A stretch of DNA of 64,000 nucleotides, taken from contig NZ_LMLU01000001.1 in assembly GCF_001422665.1 (NCBI RefSeq), positions 230,797 to 294,796 of the forward strand. The letters run 5' to 3'. The DNA comes from Arthrobacter sp. Leaf234. Lineage in GTDB: Bacteria > Actinomycetota > Actinomycetes > Actinomycetales > Micrococcaceae. The notes beneath the pieces were generated by a model. It was not told where the DNA came from. It did no database searches and saw nothing but the letters and a program-made list of their open reading frames with translations. Both the position numbers and the translations under genes were made by a program. Positions 52,299 to 60,071 of this stretch are shown in pieces (position 1 is the stretch's first letter; each line of letters opens with the position of its first letter).

Positions 52299-53062
52299 GG
52301 CTTCCCCTGCTCAGCCTGATGCTTAGCAACCTTGTCTTCAAAACTCTTCCGAACGCCCTCAGGCAGCGAGGCGTGCAGGTCCGCATACGTCTTCGGCTTC
52401 GTTATCAACTCATCGACGAGCGAGTTCATTACTTTGAAAAACACATCCGCTACGCCAGCGTCGGTGTCAGTAAGGAGAATAACCGCAGATTCGCCTTGCT
52501 CACCGTCCCCGTGCAGGGCCATGTTTCCCATGTACCGGATAAAGTTCAACCCTTGAATCGTTGGAGTAGAAACCTCTGATTGCAGTATCACTAGCCTGTC
52601 ATCTAAGTTTTTCTTCTTCCCAACGGCGTCCTTCGTCAAACCTTTCACCAGACGCTCCATGGATGCACGACACAGTGCCGCAGCGGCTCGCTTCGAGTAA
52701 GGGAGGACTGCCACTGCTTCGTTGAATAGTTCGGCGGCATCTGCTGGCATGTCAACGTGCGGAACGTGGTTAGAGTTTTGACCGCCCCTGAAGTGAGGGC
52801 TTGACACGTATGGATAAGCCAGATCCTTTTCAATCCAAAGAGAGTATTTTTTACATGCAAAGCACTTACTGACTGACCAGTCAGGGGTGCCCTCTTTTCT
52901 ACCCTCATCAGTCCAAATCATGTACTCAGGGTCTGATACCGACCACATGTTGACGTTCTCATCAATGATCATCAAGGGATCCCAGTTCTGAGATGTGAAA
53001 GCACCACATCGGGGACAGTTGAAACTTGGGGCCTCGAAGTACGGAGCGGCATATTCCTGCAT
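52292..53062 (-). CDS. Zinc-finger protein with DUF4145-like domain
   Basis: A 256-residue protein. The N-terminus has two CxxC pairs (Cys16/Cys19 and Cys67/Cys70) forming a zinc-binding unit around an aromatic-rich segment. The second half (about 105-235) has the DUF4145 pattern: ELFNEAVAVLPYSKRAAAALCRASMERLVKGL, then LNFIRYMGNMALHGDGE and a final helical region. DUF4145 occurs alone and fused to restriction-enzyme subunits, and often lies in defence islands; its activity is unknown. The 3' end overlaps the TIR gene by seven bases in convergent orientation. Confidence 0.82.
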   Translation of the reverse strand: MQEYAAPYFEAPSFNCPRCGAFTSQNWDPLMIIDENVNMWSVSDPEYMIWTDEGRKEGTPDWSVSKCFACKKYSLWIEKDLAYPYVSSPHFRGGQNSNHVPHVDMPADAAELFNEAVAVLPYSKRAAAALCRASMERLVKGLTKDAVGKKKNLDDRLVILQSEVSTPTIQGLNFIRYMGNMALHGDGEQGESAVILLTDTDAGVADVFFKVMNSLVDELITKPKTYADLHASLPEGVRKSFEDKVAKHQAEQGKPQ

Positions 53063-53344
53063 GGGAGCATCGTGTCACAGTAGAAAGGTCATACGGAGGA
53101 GCGACTATACGACGGAGGCTCACGTCGATCACCAGTTGTTCAGCCTTCCCGCGCTGCGTGATCAGCACTGGGTGAATAGCACTGGGGAACGGGGCACGGT
53201 CGGGTCAGGCAGCAGATCCCCAGTCGATGTCCTCAGCGGCAACGTGATCCTGAGTTGCCGCGCCTTTGTCAGCCGGGGTAGCAGCGTCCGTTCACGCTCG
53301 GAACCCCGACCAGGTTCCCTACCCACCCGAGTCCCTAGGTCGCG

Positions 53345-53536
53345 AGGCACGACCGGACCCTCAAGCGCTGGTGGGACGCATTCTTGGCGTACTTCACTGC
53401 CGAGCGTGCAAACAACGGTGGACCAGAAGCCGTGAATGGGGTCATCTAGCTCCACCGCCGCCTCGCCAGCGACTACCGGAACCGTCACAACTACCGGCTG
53501 AGAATCCTCCTCACCGCCGACAGCCTCACACCATGA
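53345..53536 (+). pseudogene. ISL3-type transposase C-terminal remnant
   Basis: In one frame the bases encode RTLKRWWDAFLAYFTAE, NNGGPEAVNGVI, stop, LHRRLASDYRNRHNYRLRILL, stop. This is the C-terminal end of an ISL3-family DDE transposase (DDE_Tnp_ISL3), where the N-G-x-x-E-A-x-N block and the RNxxNYRLR block are conserved. A TAG at 53447-53449 replaces what should be a sense codon, and the rest of the transposase is missing. The remaining parts of 53063-53663 show no gene I can support. Confidence 0.8.
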
Positions 53537-53663
53537 CCCGACAGGATGTCCGAAGAGCGCACAAAGAATCATTTCGGGACATTGCTATATGCATGCTGCA
53601 GCGACGAAGCGCAGCAGTCGCCGGGAGTAGCCACTTCGACACGGAGGTACTACCTTTAGTTAC

Positions 53664-54734
53664 ATGATCCAAACTTATGCTGCGCTTTTAACAAAGCTTA
53701 TGGAAGAGGAAAAAAGGCGACTCGACGAGGACGACATTAAGCATGGCGTCACAATCGGTAAAATGTACGAGGGTCACTTCAAGAAAGTAGTCCTCAAGCG
53801 AGCACTACCTGAGGGGGTCAATCTAAATATCACGGGCGGCTTCATTTCTATCCCTGGCCCCAAGGGGTTGAAATACTCGAGACAGATCGACTGCATGCTG
53901 GTGCGTACTACCGAGAGAGAGATCCCATACACGGATGACTACGTCTGCGATATTGAAAACGTAGTCGCTGTCTTTGAAATCAAAAAAACTCTTCACGGTA
54001 AAGACCTTAAAAGTGCTTTTGAACACTCGAAGTCGATTCGCGACCTTGAACTCGAGCACCTTCAATCCCGAAAAACCTACCCTATGATGGCTTTGGATAC
54101 GGAAAGAGTCCTAAGCGCCCTGGCTCACACCATTAATATAAGATTCGACACCATCGAAACGGCGGAAGAAATTCTTGATGGAACAGAGCTTGAAATTCTC
54201 CACAACCTCCTCCTGGAATCATGGGGCATCCTGAGGGTAGTTTTCGGCTATAACGGTTACGAATCCGAGCAGAGCTTTCGTGAGAAACTCGCTGAACAAA
54301 TTAGCGACGTGGTCGTCGCTGGCCAAGCGTCCAACGGATCTGGAACCAACTTGTATAGTCCTGGATCATTCCCTCAACTCATCGTGAGTGGCCGGTACTC
54401 ATTGTGTAAGATGAACGGTTTGCCCTACATGGCGGAGGAGATTGATGAATGCTGGCCATTCTATGCCTCAACGAACTTCAATCCGCTAAATATTCTACTC
54501 GAGTATCTGTGGATGCGTCTAGCTCGCGAATTTGACATCAACTACACGGAGGAGCCCGAACCCGCGAAGGAATCTAACGAGATCCCCGAACCGACACAGG
54601 ACCCCGAACCCGTCGAGGCCATGCGCGTGTTCCTGCTCGCATGGGTTGAGCGCAAGGTTGGAACCAAGGTTTCGTGGGGCTTTGAGCATGTGCCCTGGAC
54701 AACGGCGCCAAAACCCACCGTGCAAACGAAGTGA
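53664..54734 (+). CDS. DUF6602-like putative nuclease
   Basis: A 356-residue protein with no signal or membrane segment. The N-terminal half resembles DUF6602: YEGHFKKVVLKRALP, then SRQIDCMLV (Asp76) and ENVVAVFEIKKTL (Glu105, Lys107), which fits a PD-(D/E)xK nuclease active site. The middle is helical; a Pro/Glu-rich stretch (about 293-312, EEPEPAKESNEIPEP) precedes a short C-terminal domain ending in Trp-rich sequence. Its GC is clearly lower than the flanks and AT-rich codons are common. A hairpin follows the stop. Activity is inferred from the motif only. Confidence 0.78.
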   Translation: MIQTYAALLTKLMEEEKRRLDEDDIKHGVTIGKMYEGHFKKVVLKRALPEGVNLNITGGFISIPGPKGLKYSRQIDCMLVRTTEREIPYTDDYVCDIENVVAVFEIKKTLHGKDLKSAFEHSKSIRDLELEHLQSRKTYPMMALDTERVLSALAHTINIRFDTIETAEEILDGTELEILHNLLLESWGILRVVFGYNGYESEQSFREKLAEQISDVVVAGQASNGSGTNLYSPGSFPQLIVSGRYSLCKMNGLPYMAEEIDECWPFYASTNFNPLNILLEYLWMRLAREFDINYTEEPEPAKESNEIPEPTQDPEPVEAMRVFLLAWVERKVGTKVSWGFEHVPWTTAPKPTVQTK

Positions 54735-54735
54735 C

Positions 54736-54765
54736 TTTGCGCCTTAAGAAAGGGCCAGGCGCAAA
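54736..54765 (+). terminator. Hairpin after the DUF6602-like gene
   Basis: TTTGCGCCT (54736-54744) pairs with AGGCGCAAA (54757-54765), one base after the stop codon, and A/T-rich bases sit at the foot. Confidence 0.65.
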
Positions 54766-55403
54766 AGGTAAATGTGGACGGAGTTGATGTTTTGACGTCT
54801 TCCCTACAAATGGAAGACCCGATTATCAACGACCTCCGTCAGAGTTCCCCGCTGGCCGATTTTCGAGTACGTTTTTTTACGGGAAGGTCGTATCCGCAAG
54901 ACGGTATGCCTCTCGCATTCGATGGGCTGCAACACACGAGGACGAGACACCATCTCTCCCGGCCGTCACAGCTTAGCCGATGTCTTGGTTGGATCCGCTG
55001 CACGAGATAGGTGACTCTGCGCGACACCACCCAAGTAGACCGAAGCTTCGACAACCGAAGCCGATACACATTTCATATGCACTGTTATCGGCATCTGAGT
55101 GGTGCAAGCGTGAAGAGAATCATCAGGACCTGGTCCCGGCGGAACCGATTCCTGCAGACCCCCAGCGATGACGGGCCCTGGACGCGCCTGAGTTTGCAGG
55201 GTCATCAACCTGTGGGCGGGCGGATCCGAGGAGCGCGGCGCTCACAGCCGTGCACCTGTGGGTGAACGTCCAGACCTCCGAGACGCAGCAGGAGCTATGA
55301 CACGCTAACTATTACGAGGTGCCAAAGGCCCGTAGTACCCCGCGATCCAACCTGGAAACCGACGCTCGACCAAAACCGCGCGGGGTCGAATTACCAGAGG
55401 GTT
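54766..55403. other. Gene-free right border of the island
   Basis: I see no supported gene in these 638 bases. Short frames lack start signals and family features. Base composition is mixed, returning to high GC near 55400. No integrase, tRNA or clear attachment repeat was found. Confidence 0.5.
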
Positions 55404-56510
55404 CTATTTCCTGTCGACCTGAGTCCAGGAGTTTCCGCCGTGATCGCCAGACAGACCAACTGAAGCCCGAACAGAGCGCCGTCGGCGTGCCGCGGTACTC
55501 TCCCGCACCACGAGCCGCGTCGGCACGAGGTCCAGCCCCGGTTCCGTCGAGTTCTCCCGCATCTGCTTCAGCACCTTGTCCACGCAGCGCCGGCCCACCT
55601 CGGCGAAATCCTGGTGCACGGTGGTCAGGGGCGGGCTGAAGGAGGTGCTGTCCGGGATGTCGTCGAAGCCCACGATCGAGACGTCCTCCGGTACCCGGAT
55701 GCCCTTCTCGTGGAAGGCTCGCAGCACTCCCAGCGCCATCTGGTCGTTCGCCACGAACACCGCGGTGCAGTCGGACGCGGCCAAGGTCAGGCCCGCGAGG
55801 TAGCCCGAGTCCGCCGACCAGTCCCCCCGCAGCAACGCAGGTTCAGCGCACCCCCGGGATGAGAGCACCGACCGCCACGCGTTCACGCGCCGCTCCGACG
55901 CGAAGGACGCCGATGGCCCGGCCACGTGCCACACCGTCGAGTGCCCCAGGTCCAGCAGGTGCTCCACGGCCTTCCGGGCGCCGTCGGCCTGGTCCGTGTC
56001 GATCACGCTGAAGCCGTCACTGGCATCGGAGTCCACCACCACGGCGTGGACGCCCGGCGGCAGGGACACCGTGGCGGCGTCGAGCAGGTGGACCTCCATG
56101 ATCACGATGATGCCGTCGACCGCCAGCTCGTTCAGCCGCGAGAACGCACCCCGCACGCCGGCCTGCGTGGGCGCGGCCACGGGGATCAGCGTGATGGCGT
56201 AGTCCTCCTCCGCGGCCCGGGCCGCGATGGCCTCGAGCGTGCGGACATTCCCGGTGGTCGAGAGCGTGAACAGGATGACGCCGATGGTCCGGAAGCTTCC
56301 CCGCTTCAGGGCCCGCGCCGCACTGTTGGGCCGGTAGCCGAGCTCGTTCATGGCCGCGATGACCTGCTGCCGCGTCGCGTCGATGACCCCCGCGCTGCCG
56401 TTGGATACCCGCGACACGGTCTGCGCCGAGACACCGGCCAGCCGGGCGACGTCGGACATGGACACACGCCGGTCATCCCGGATGGAGTGTTGACGCGGCG
56501 TGGTGGACAT
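55404..56510 (-). CDS. LacI-family transcriptional regulator
   Basis: A 368-residue repressor. The helix-turn-helix VSMSDVARLAGVSAQTVSRVSNG (about 16-38) and hinge NSAARALKRG are followed by the sugar-binding core with TIGVILFTLS, VDGIIVIMEVHL, FVANDQMALGVLRA and VSIVGFDDIPDS. It is divergent from a CUT1 and galactosidase operon, and two matching palindromes in the intergenic region are its probable operators. Galactose or a galacto-oligosaccharide is the likely inducer. The ATG at 56510 gives 15 residues before the domain; a later ATG at the MSDVARL position is possible. Confidence 0.94.
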   Translation of the reverse strand: MSTTPRQHSIRDDRRVSMSDVARLAGVSAQTVSRVSNGSAGVIDATRQQVIAAMNELGYRPNSAARALKRGSFRTIGVILFTLSTTGNVRTLEAIAARAAEEDYAITLIPVAAPTQAGVRGAFSRLNELAVDGIIVIMEVHLLDAATVSLPPGVHAVVVDSDASDGFSVIDTDQADGARKAVEHLLDLGHSTVWHVAGPSASFASERRVNAWRSVLSSRGCAEPALLRGDWSADSGYLAGLTLAASDCTAVFVANDQMALGVLRAFHEKGIRVPEDVSIVGFDDIPDSTSFSPPLTTVHQDFAEVGRRCVDKVLKQMRENSTEPGLDLVPTRLVVRESTAARRRRSVRASVGLSGDHGGNSWTQVDRK

Positions 56511-56528
56511 GTGACCATCGTAACAACA

Positions 56529-56577
56529 ATGTTTGCGTAAACATCGAGAAGAGCGCACGCTGGTGTTTACGTAAACA
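56529..56577. promoter_or_regulatory. Two LacI-type operators
   Basis: ATGTTTGCGTAAACAT (56529-56544, one mismatched pair) and TGTTTACGTAAACA (56564-56577, perfect) share the core TGTTT-NCG-TAAACA with the central CG typical of LacI-family sites. Centres are about 34 bases apart, close to three helical turns, lying between the divergent regulator and transporter starts. Confidence 0.8.
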
Positions 56578-56599
56578 TCGATCGAGGACAAGGACGAAC

Positions 56600-57538
56600 A
56601 TGACGACGGCGTCACCCCCACCCGCCGCGCTCGGCACGCAGCCGAAGCCCGCGAAACGAGCGCAGAAGCGCGGCCAGAAGAGCTCCTGGTCCGGCTGGCT
56701 GTTCATCGGCCCGTTCATGGCGGTCTTCGCGCTCGTGTTCCTCGCACCCATCGCCTACTCGATCTACCTGAGCTTCTTCCGCAACCAGCTGGTGGGCGGC
56801 AACGGCTTCGTGGGCCTCGCCAACTACGCCCAGGTGCTGCAGGACTCCCAGTTCTGGTCCTCGCTCATCCGGGTGGTCCTGTTCCTTGCGGTGCAGGTCC
56901 CGGTGATGCTCCTGATCGCCATGCTGGTGGCCCTGGCCCTGGACAGCGGCCGCCTCTATGGCAAATCCTTCTTCCGCATCTCGATCTTCCTGCCCTACGC
57001 GGTCCCCGCCGTCGTCGCCAGCCTCATGTGGGGCTTCATGTACGGCACGCGGTTCGGCCTGGTGGGCAACATCAACGAGGCGCTCGGCACCAACATCCCC
57101 AACCCGCTGAACCCGGACCTGATCCTCGCCTCGATCGGCAACATCGTCACGTGGGAGTTCATCGGCTACAACATGCTGATCTTCTACTCGGCGCTCAGCG
57201 TCATCCCGAAGTCCCTCTACGAGGCCGCGGAGATCGACGGCGCCAGCCAGTTCCGCCTCGTCACCGCCATCAAGCTGCCCGCCATCCGCGGTGCCATGGT
57301 GGTGGCCGCCATCTTCTCGGTGATCGGCAGCTTCCAGCTCTTCAACGAGCCCGCGATCCTGCAGAGCCTCGCGCCGAACTCCATCTCCACGTACTTCACC
57401 CCCAACCTGTACGCCTACTCGCTGAGCTTCTCCGGCCAGCAGTACAACTACTCCGCCACCGTGGCGATCGTCATGGGCATCATCACCATGGTCATCGCCT
57501 ACGCCGTGCAGCTGCGCGGCATGCGGAAGGAGGGCTGA
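56600..57538 (+). CDS. CUT1 sugar permease, MalF type (galactan locus)
   Basis: A 312-residue permease with six helices after a Lys-rich N-terminus and the EAA loop YEAAEIDGASQFRLVTAIKLP. First gene of the LacI-controlled operon, two bases from the next permease gene. No ATPase gene is nearby. Confidence 0.94.
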   Translation: MTTASPPPAALGTQPKPAKRAQKRGQKSSWSGWLFIGPFMAVFALVFLAPIAYSIYLSFFRNQLVGGNGFVGLANYAQVLQDSQFWSSLIRVVLFLAVQVPVMLLIAMLVALALDSGRLYGKSFFRISIFLPYAVPAVVASLMWGFMYGTRFGLVGNINEALGTNIPNPLNPDLILASIGNIVTWEFIGYNMLIFYSALSVIPKSLYEAAEIDGASQFRLVTAIKLPAIRGAMVVAAIFSVIGSFQLFNEPAILQSLAPNSISTYFTPNLYAYSLSFSGQQYNYSATVAIVMGIITMVIAYAVQLRGMRKEG

Positions 57539-57540
57539 CC

Positions 57541-58479
57541 ATGAGCGTCGCCGTCGAACCCACCCGCCCCCGCAGCGACAAGCTGACCACCAGGCCCGGC
57601 TACGTGCGCATGAAGAGCTCGCGCCGCAGCGTGGACACTCCGAGGCGCAGCGTCCTGCTGACCGTCCTCACCGGGATCGTCCTCGTCTACAGCCTCGTCC
57701 CGCTCGTCTGGCTCGTCATCAACTCCTCGAAGACGCAGGAGAGCCTTTTCAGCTCCTTCGGCCTCTGGTTCAGCGGGGACTTCGCCCTGTTCAGCAACAT
57801 CGGCGACACCGTCACGTACGACGACGGCATCTTCGGCCGCTGGTTCCTCAACACCGTGCTGTACGTGGTGGCGGGCGCCGGCGGAGCCACCTTCCTCGCC
57901 GTCCTCGGCGGGTACGCCCTCGCGAAGTTCACGTTCCCCGGCAAGAAGGCCGTGTTCGCCGTCGTCCTCGGCGCGGTGGCCGTCCCCGGCACCGCCCTGG
58001 CGGTCCCCACCTTCCTGATGTTCAGCCAGATGGGCCTGACGAACACGCCGTGGGCGGTGATCATCCCCTCGCTGATCTCCCCGTTCGGGCTGTACCTGAT
58101 GTGGACGTTCGCCTCCGAGGCCATCCCCACCGAGCTGCTGGAATCGGCGCGCATGGACGGCGCCGGCGAGTTTCGCACGTTCTTCCAGATCTCCCTGCCG
58201 CTGCTGGGCCCGGGCATCGTCACGGTGCTGCTGTTCACCATGGTGGCCACCTGGAACAACTACTTCCTGCCGCTGATCATGCTCAAGGACCCGGACTGGT
58301 ACCCGCTGACCCTGGGCCTGAACGCCTGGAACAACCAGGCGTCCACCGCCGGCGGCGAGGCGATCTTCAACCTCGTGATCACCGGCTCCCTCCTCACCAT
58401 CATTCCGCTGATCGCGGCGTTCCTGCTGCTGCAGCGCTTCTGGCAGTCCGGCCTGAGCGCCGGCGCGGTCAAAGAGTAG
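57541..58479 (+). CDS. CUT1 sugar permease, MalG type (galactan locus)
   Basis: A 312-residue permease with six helices, the EAA loop LESARMDGAGEFRTFFQISLP and the typical ending GLSAGAVKE. The long open frame before the ATG at 57541 is the shadow of the first permease. It pairs with the MalF-type subunit for uptake of the sugar bound by the next gene product. Confidence 0.94.
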   Translation: MSVAVEPTRPRSDKLTTRPGYVRMKSSRRSVDTPRRSVLLTVLTGIVLVYSLVPLVWLVINSSKTQESLFSSFGLWFSGDFALFSNIGDTVTYDDGIFGRWFLNTVLYVVAGAGGATFLAVLGGYALAKFTFPGKKAVFAVVLGAVAVPGTALAVPTFLMFSQMGLTNTPWAVIIPSLISPFGLYLMWTFASEAIPTELLESARMDGAGEFRTFFQISLPLLGPGIVTVLLFTMVATWNNYFLPLIMLKDPDWYPLTLGLNAWNNQASTAGGEAIFNLVITGSLLTIIPLIAAFLLLQRFWQSGLSAGAVKE

Positions 58480-58530
58480 AACCCCTCCCGAACACCCCCT
58501 TCCGAAAACGATGAAGTGAAAAGGAACCCC

Positions 58531-59883
58531 ATGAAGAGCAGAATCTCCCCGGCCGTGCTCCGCGGCTCGGCCCTGGCCCTCGCGGCCGCCCTGACCCTCT
58601 CCGCCTGCGGTGGCGGCGGCGGCAACGACGCCGGTGGCGCAGCACCCGAAGAGGTCAGCGCGGACGACGTCCAGGCAGCCCTCGAGACCGGTGGCGACCT
58701 CACCGTCTGGGCCTGGGAGCCCACCCTCGAGAAGGTCGTGGAGGACTTCGAGGCGGAGTACCCGAACGTCAACATCGACCTCGTGAACGCCGGCACCGGC
58801 AACGACCAGTACACGGCGCTGCAGAACGCGATCGCCGCCGGCTCGGGCGTGCCCGACGTCGCGCAGGTCGAGTACTACGCACTCCCCCAGTTCGCCCTGG
58901 CCGAGTCCGTGAAGGACCTCACCGGCTACGGCGCCGGCGATCTCCAGGACACCTTCAGCCCCGGCCCGTGGAGCTCCGTCCAGGCCAACGAGGGCATCTA
59001 CGGCCTGCCCATGGATTCCGGGCCCATGGCCCTCTTCTACAACACGGACGTGTTCGAGAAGTACGGCGTCGAGGTCCCCACCACGTGGGAGGAGTACGTC
59101 GAGGCCGCCCGCACGCTGCACGAGGCGGACCCCAACGTGTACATCGCCAATGACACGGGAGACGCCGGCTTCGCCACCAGCCTCATCTGGCAGGCCGGCG
59201 GCCAGCCCTACCAGGTGGACGGCACGGACGTCACCGTCAACTTCTCCGACGAGGGCTCCACCAAGTTCGCGGAGACCTGGCAGCAGCTCCTCGACGAGGA
59301 CCTCCTGGCCCCCATCAGCTCCTGGAGCGACGAGTGGTACCAGGGCCTCGGCAACGGCACCATCGCCACCCTCTCCACCGGCGCCTGGATGCCCGGCAAC
59401 TTCACCTCCGGCATCCCCCAGGCCGCAGGCCAGTGGCGAGCCGCGCCGCTCCCCCAGTGGGAAGAGGGCCAGACCGCGAGCGCGGAGAACGGCGGCTCCT
59501 CGCTGACCATCCCCGCGGCCAGTGAGCAGGGCGCCCTCGCGTACGCCTTCCTCGACTACGCCAACGTGGGCGACGGCGTCCAGACCCGGATCGACGGCGG
59601 CGCCTTCCCGGCGACGTCCGCGCAGCTCCAGTCCGAGGAGTTCCTCAACACCGAGTTCGAGTACTTCGGCGGCCAGAAGGCCAACGAGATCTTCGCCGAA
59701 TCCGCGCAGAACGTCCCCGAGGGCTGGTCCTACCTGCCCTTCCAGGTCTACGCGAACAGCATCTTCAACGACACCGCCGGACAGGCGTACGTCTCGGACA
59801 CACCGCTGTCCGAGGGCCTGAAGAACTGGCAGGACGCCAGCGTCAAGTACGGCAACGAGCAGGGCTTCACCGTCTCGGAGTAG
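58531..59883 (+). CDS. Sugar-binding lipoprotein (galactan locus)
   Basis: A family 1 solute-binding protein of 450 residues with lipobox LSAC followed by a Gly-rich linker. The ATG at 58531 after AAAAGGA is preferred to the GTG at 58516. The ligand body has GDLTVWAWEPTLEKVVEDFE, GIYGLPMDSGPMALFYNTDVF and ATLSTGAWMPGNF. Trp and Tyr residues are frequent, as in oligosaccharide binders. Two tandem hairpins follow before the GH42 gene. Beta-galacto-oligosaccharides are the inferred ligand. Confidence 0.93.
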   Translation: MKSRISPAVLRGSALALAAALTLSACGGGGGNDAGGAAPEEVSADDVQAALETGGDLTVWAWEPTLEKVVEDFEAEYPNVNIDLVNAGTGNDQYTALQNAIAAGSGVPDVAQVEYYALPQFALAESVKDLTGYGAGDLQDTFSPGPWSSVQANEGIYGLPMDSGPMALFYNTDVFEKYGVEVPTTWEEYVEAARTLHEADPNVYIANDTGDAGFATSLIWQAGGQPYQVDGTDVTVNFSDEGSTKFAETWQQLLDEDLLAPISSWSDEWYQGLGNGTIATLSTGAWMPGNFTSGIPQAAGQWRAAPLPQWEEGQTASAENGGSSLTIPAASEQGALAYAFLDYANVGDGVQTRIDGGAFPATSAQLQSEEFLNTEFEYFGGQKANEIFAESAQNVPEGWSYLPFQVYANSIFNDTAGQAYVSDTPLSEGLKNWQDASVKYGNEQGFTVSE

Positions 59884-59905
59884 TCCCCGCCCCATCGGAC
59901 CCGGG

Positions 59906-60018
59906 CCGGGCGGGAGCTCGCGCGCACCCGCCCGGTCCGTTCCACCCCTGTTCCATCCCCGCTGGACCCACCGTCGTCGTCCCCCGCCCCTCCGTCAGGG
60001 GATGGGCACGACGACGGC
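59906..60018 (+). terminator. Two tandem hairpins between binding-protein and GH42 genes
   Basis: CCGGGCGGG/CCCGCCCGG (59906-59914, 59927-59935) and CCGTCGTCGT/ACGACGACGG (59972-59981, 60009-60018, enclosing CCCCT/AGGGG) can each fold. Partial termination would favour the binding protein over the enzymes. Confidence 0.55.
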
Positions 60019-60071
60019 GGGAGCACCACCCGCGCGCCACACGTCTCGAGAAACACCCAAGGAGCTTCACC

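Noticed and set aside
51227..55403. Complete prophage or integrative element
   Set aside because: No integrase, tRNA target, attachment repeats, or phage structural genes were seen.
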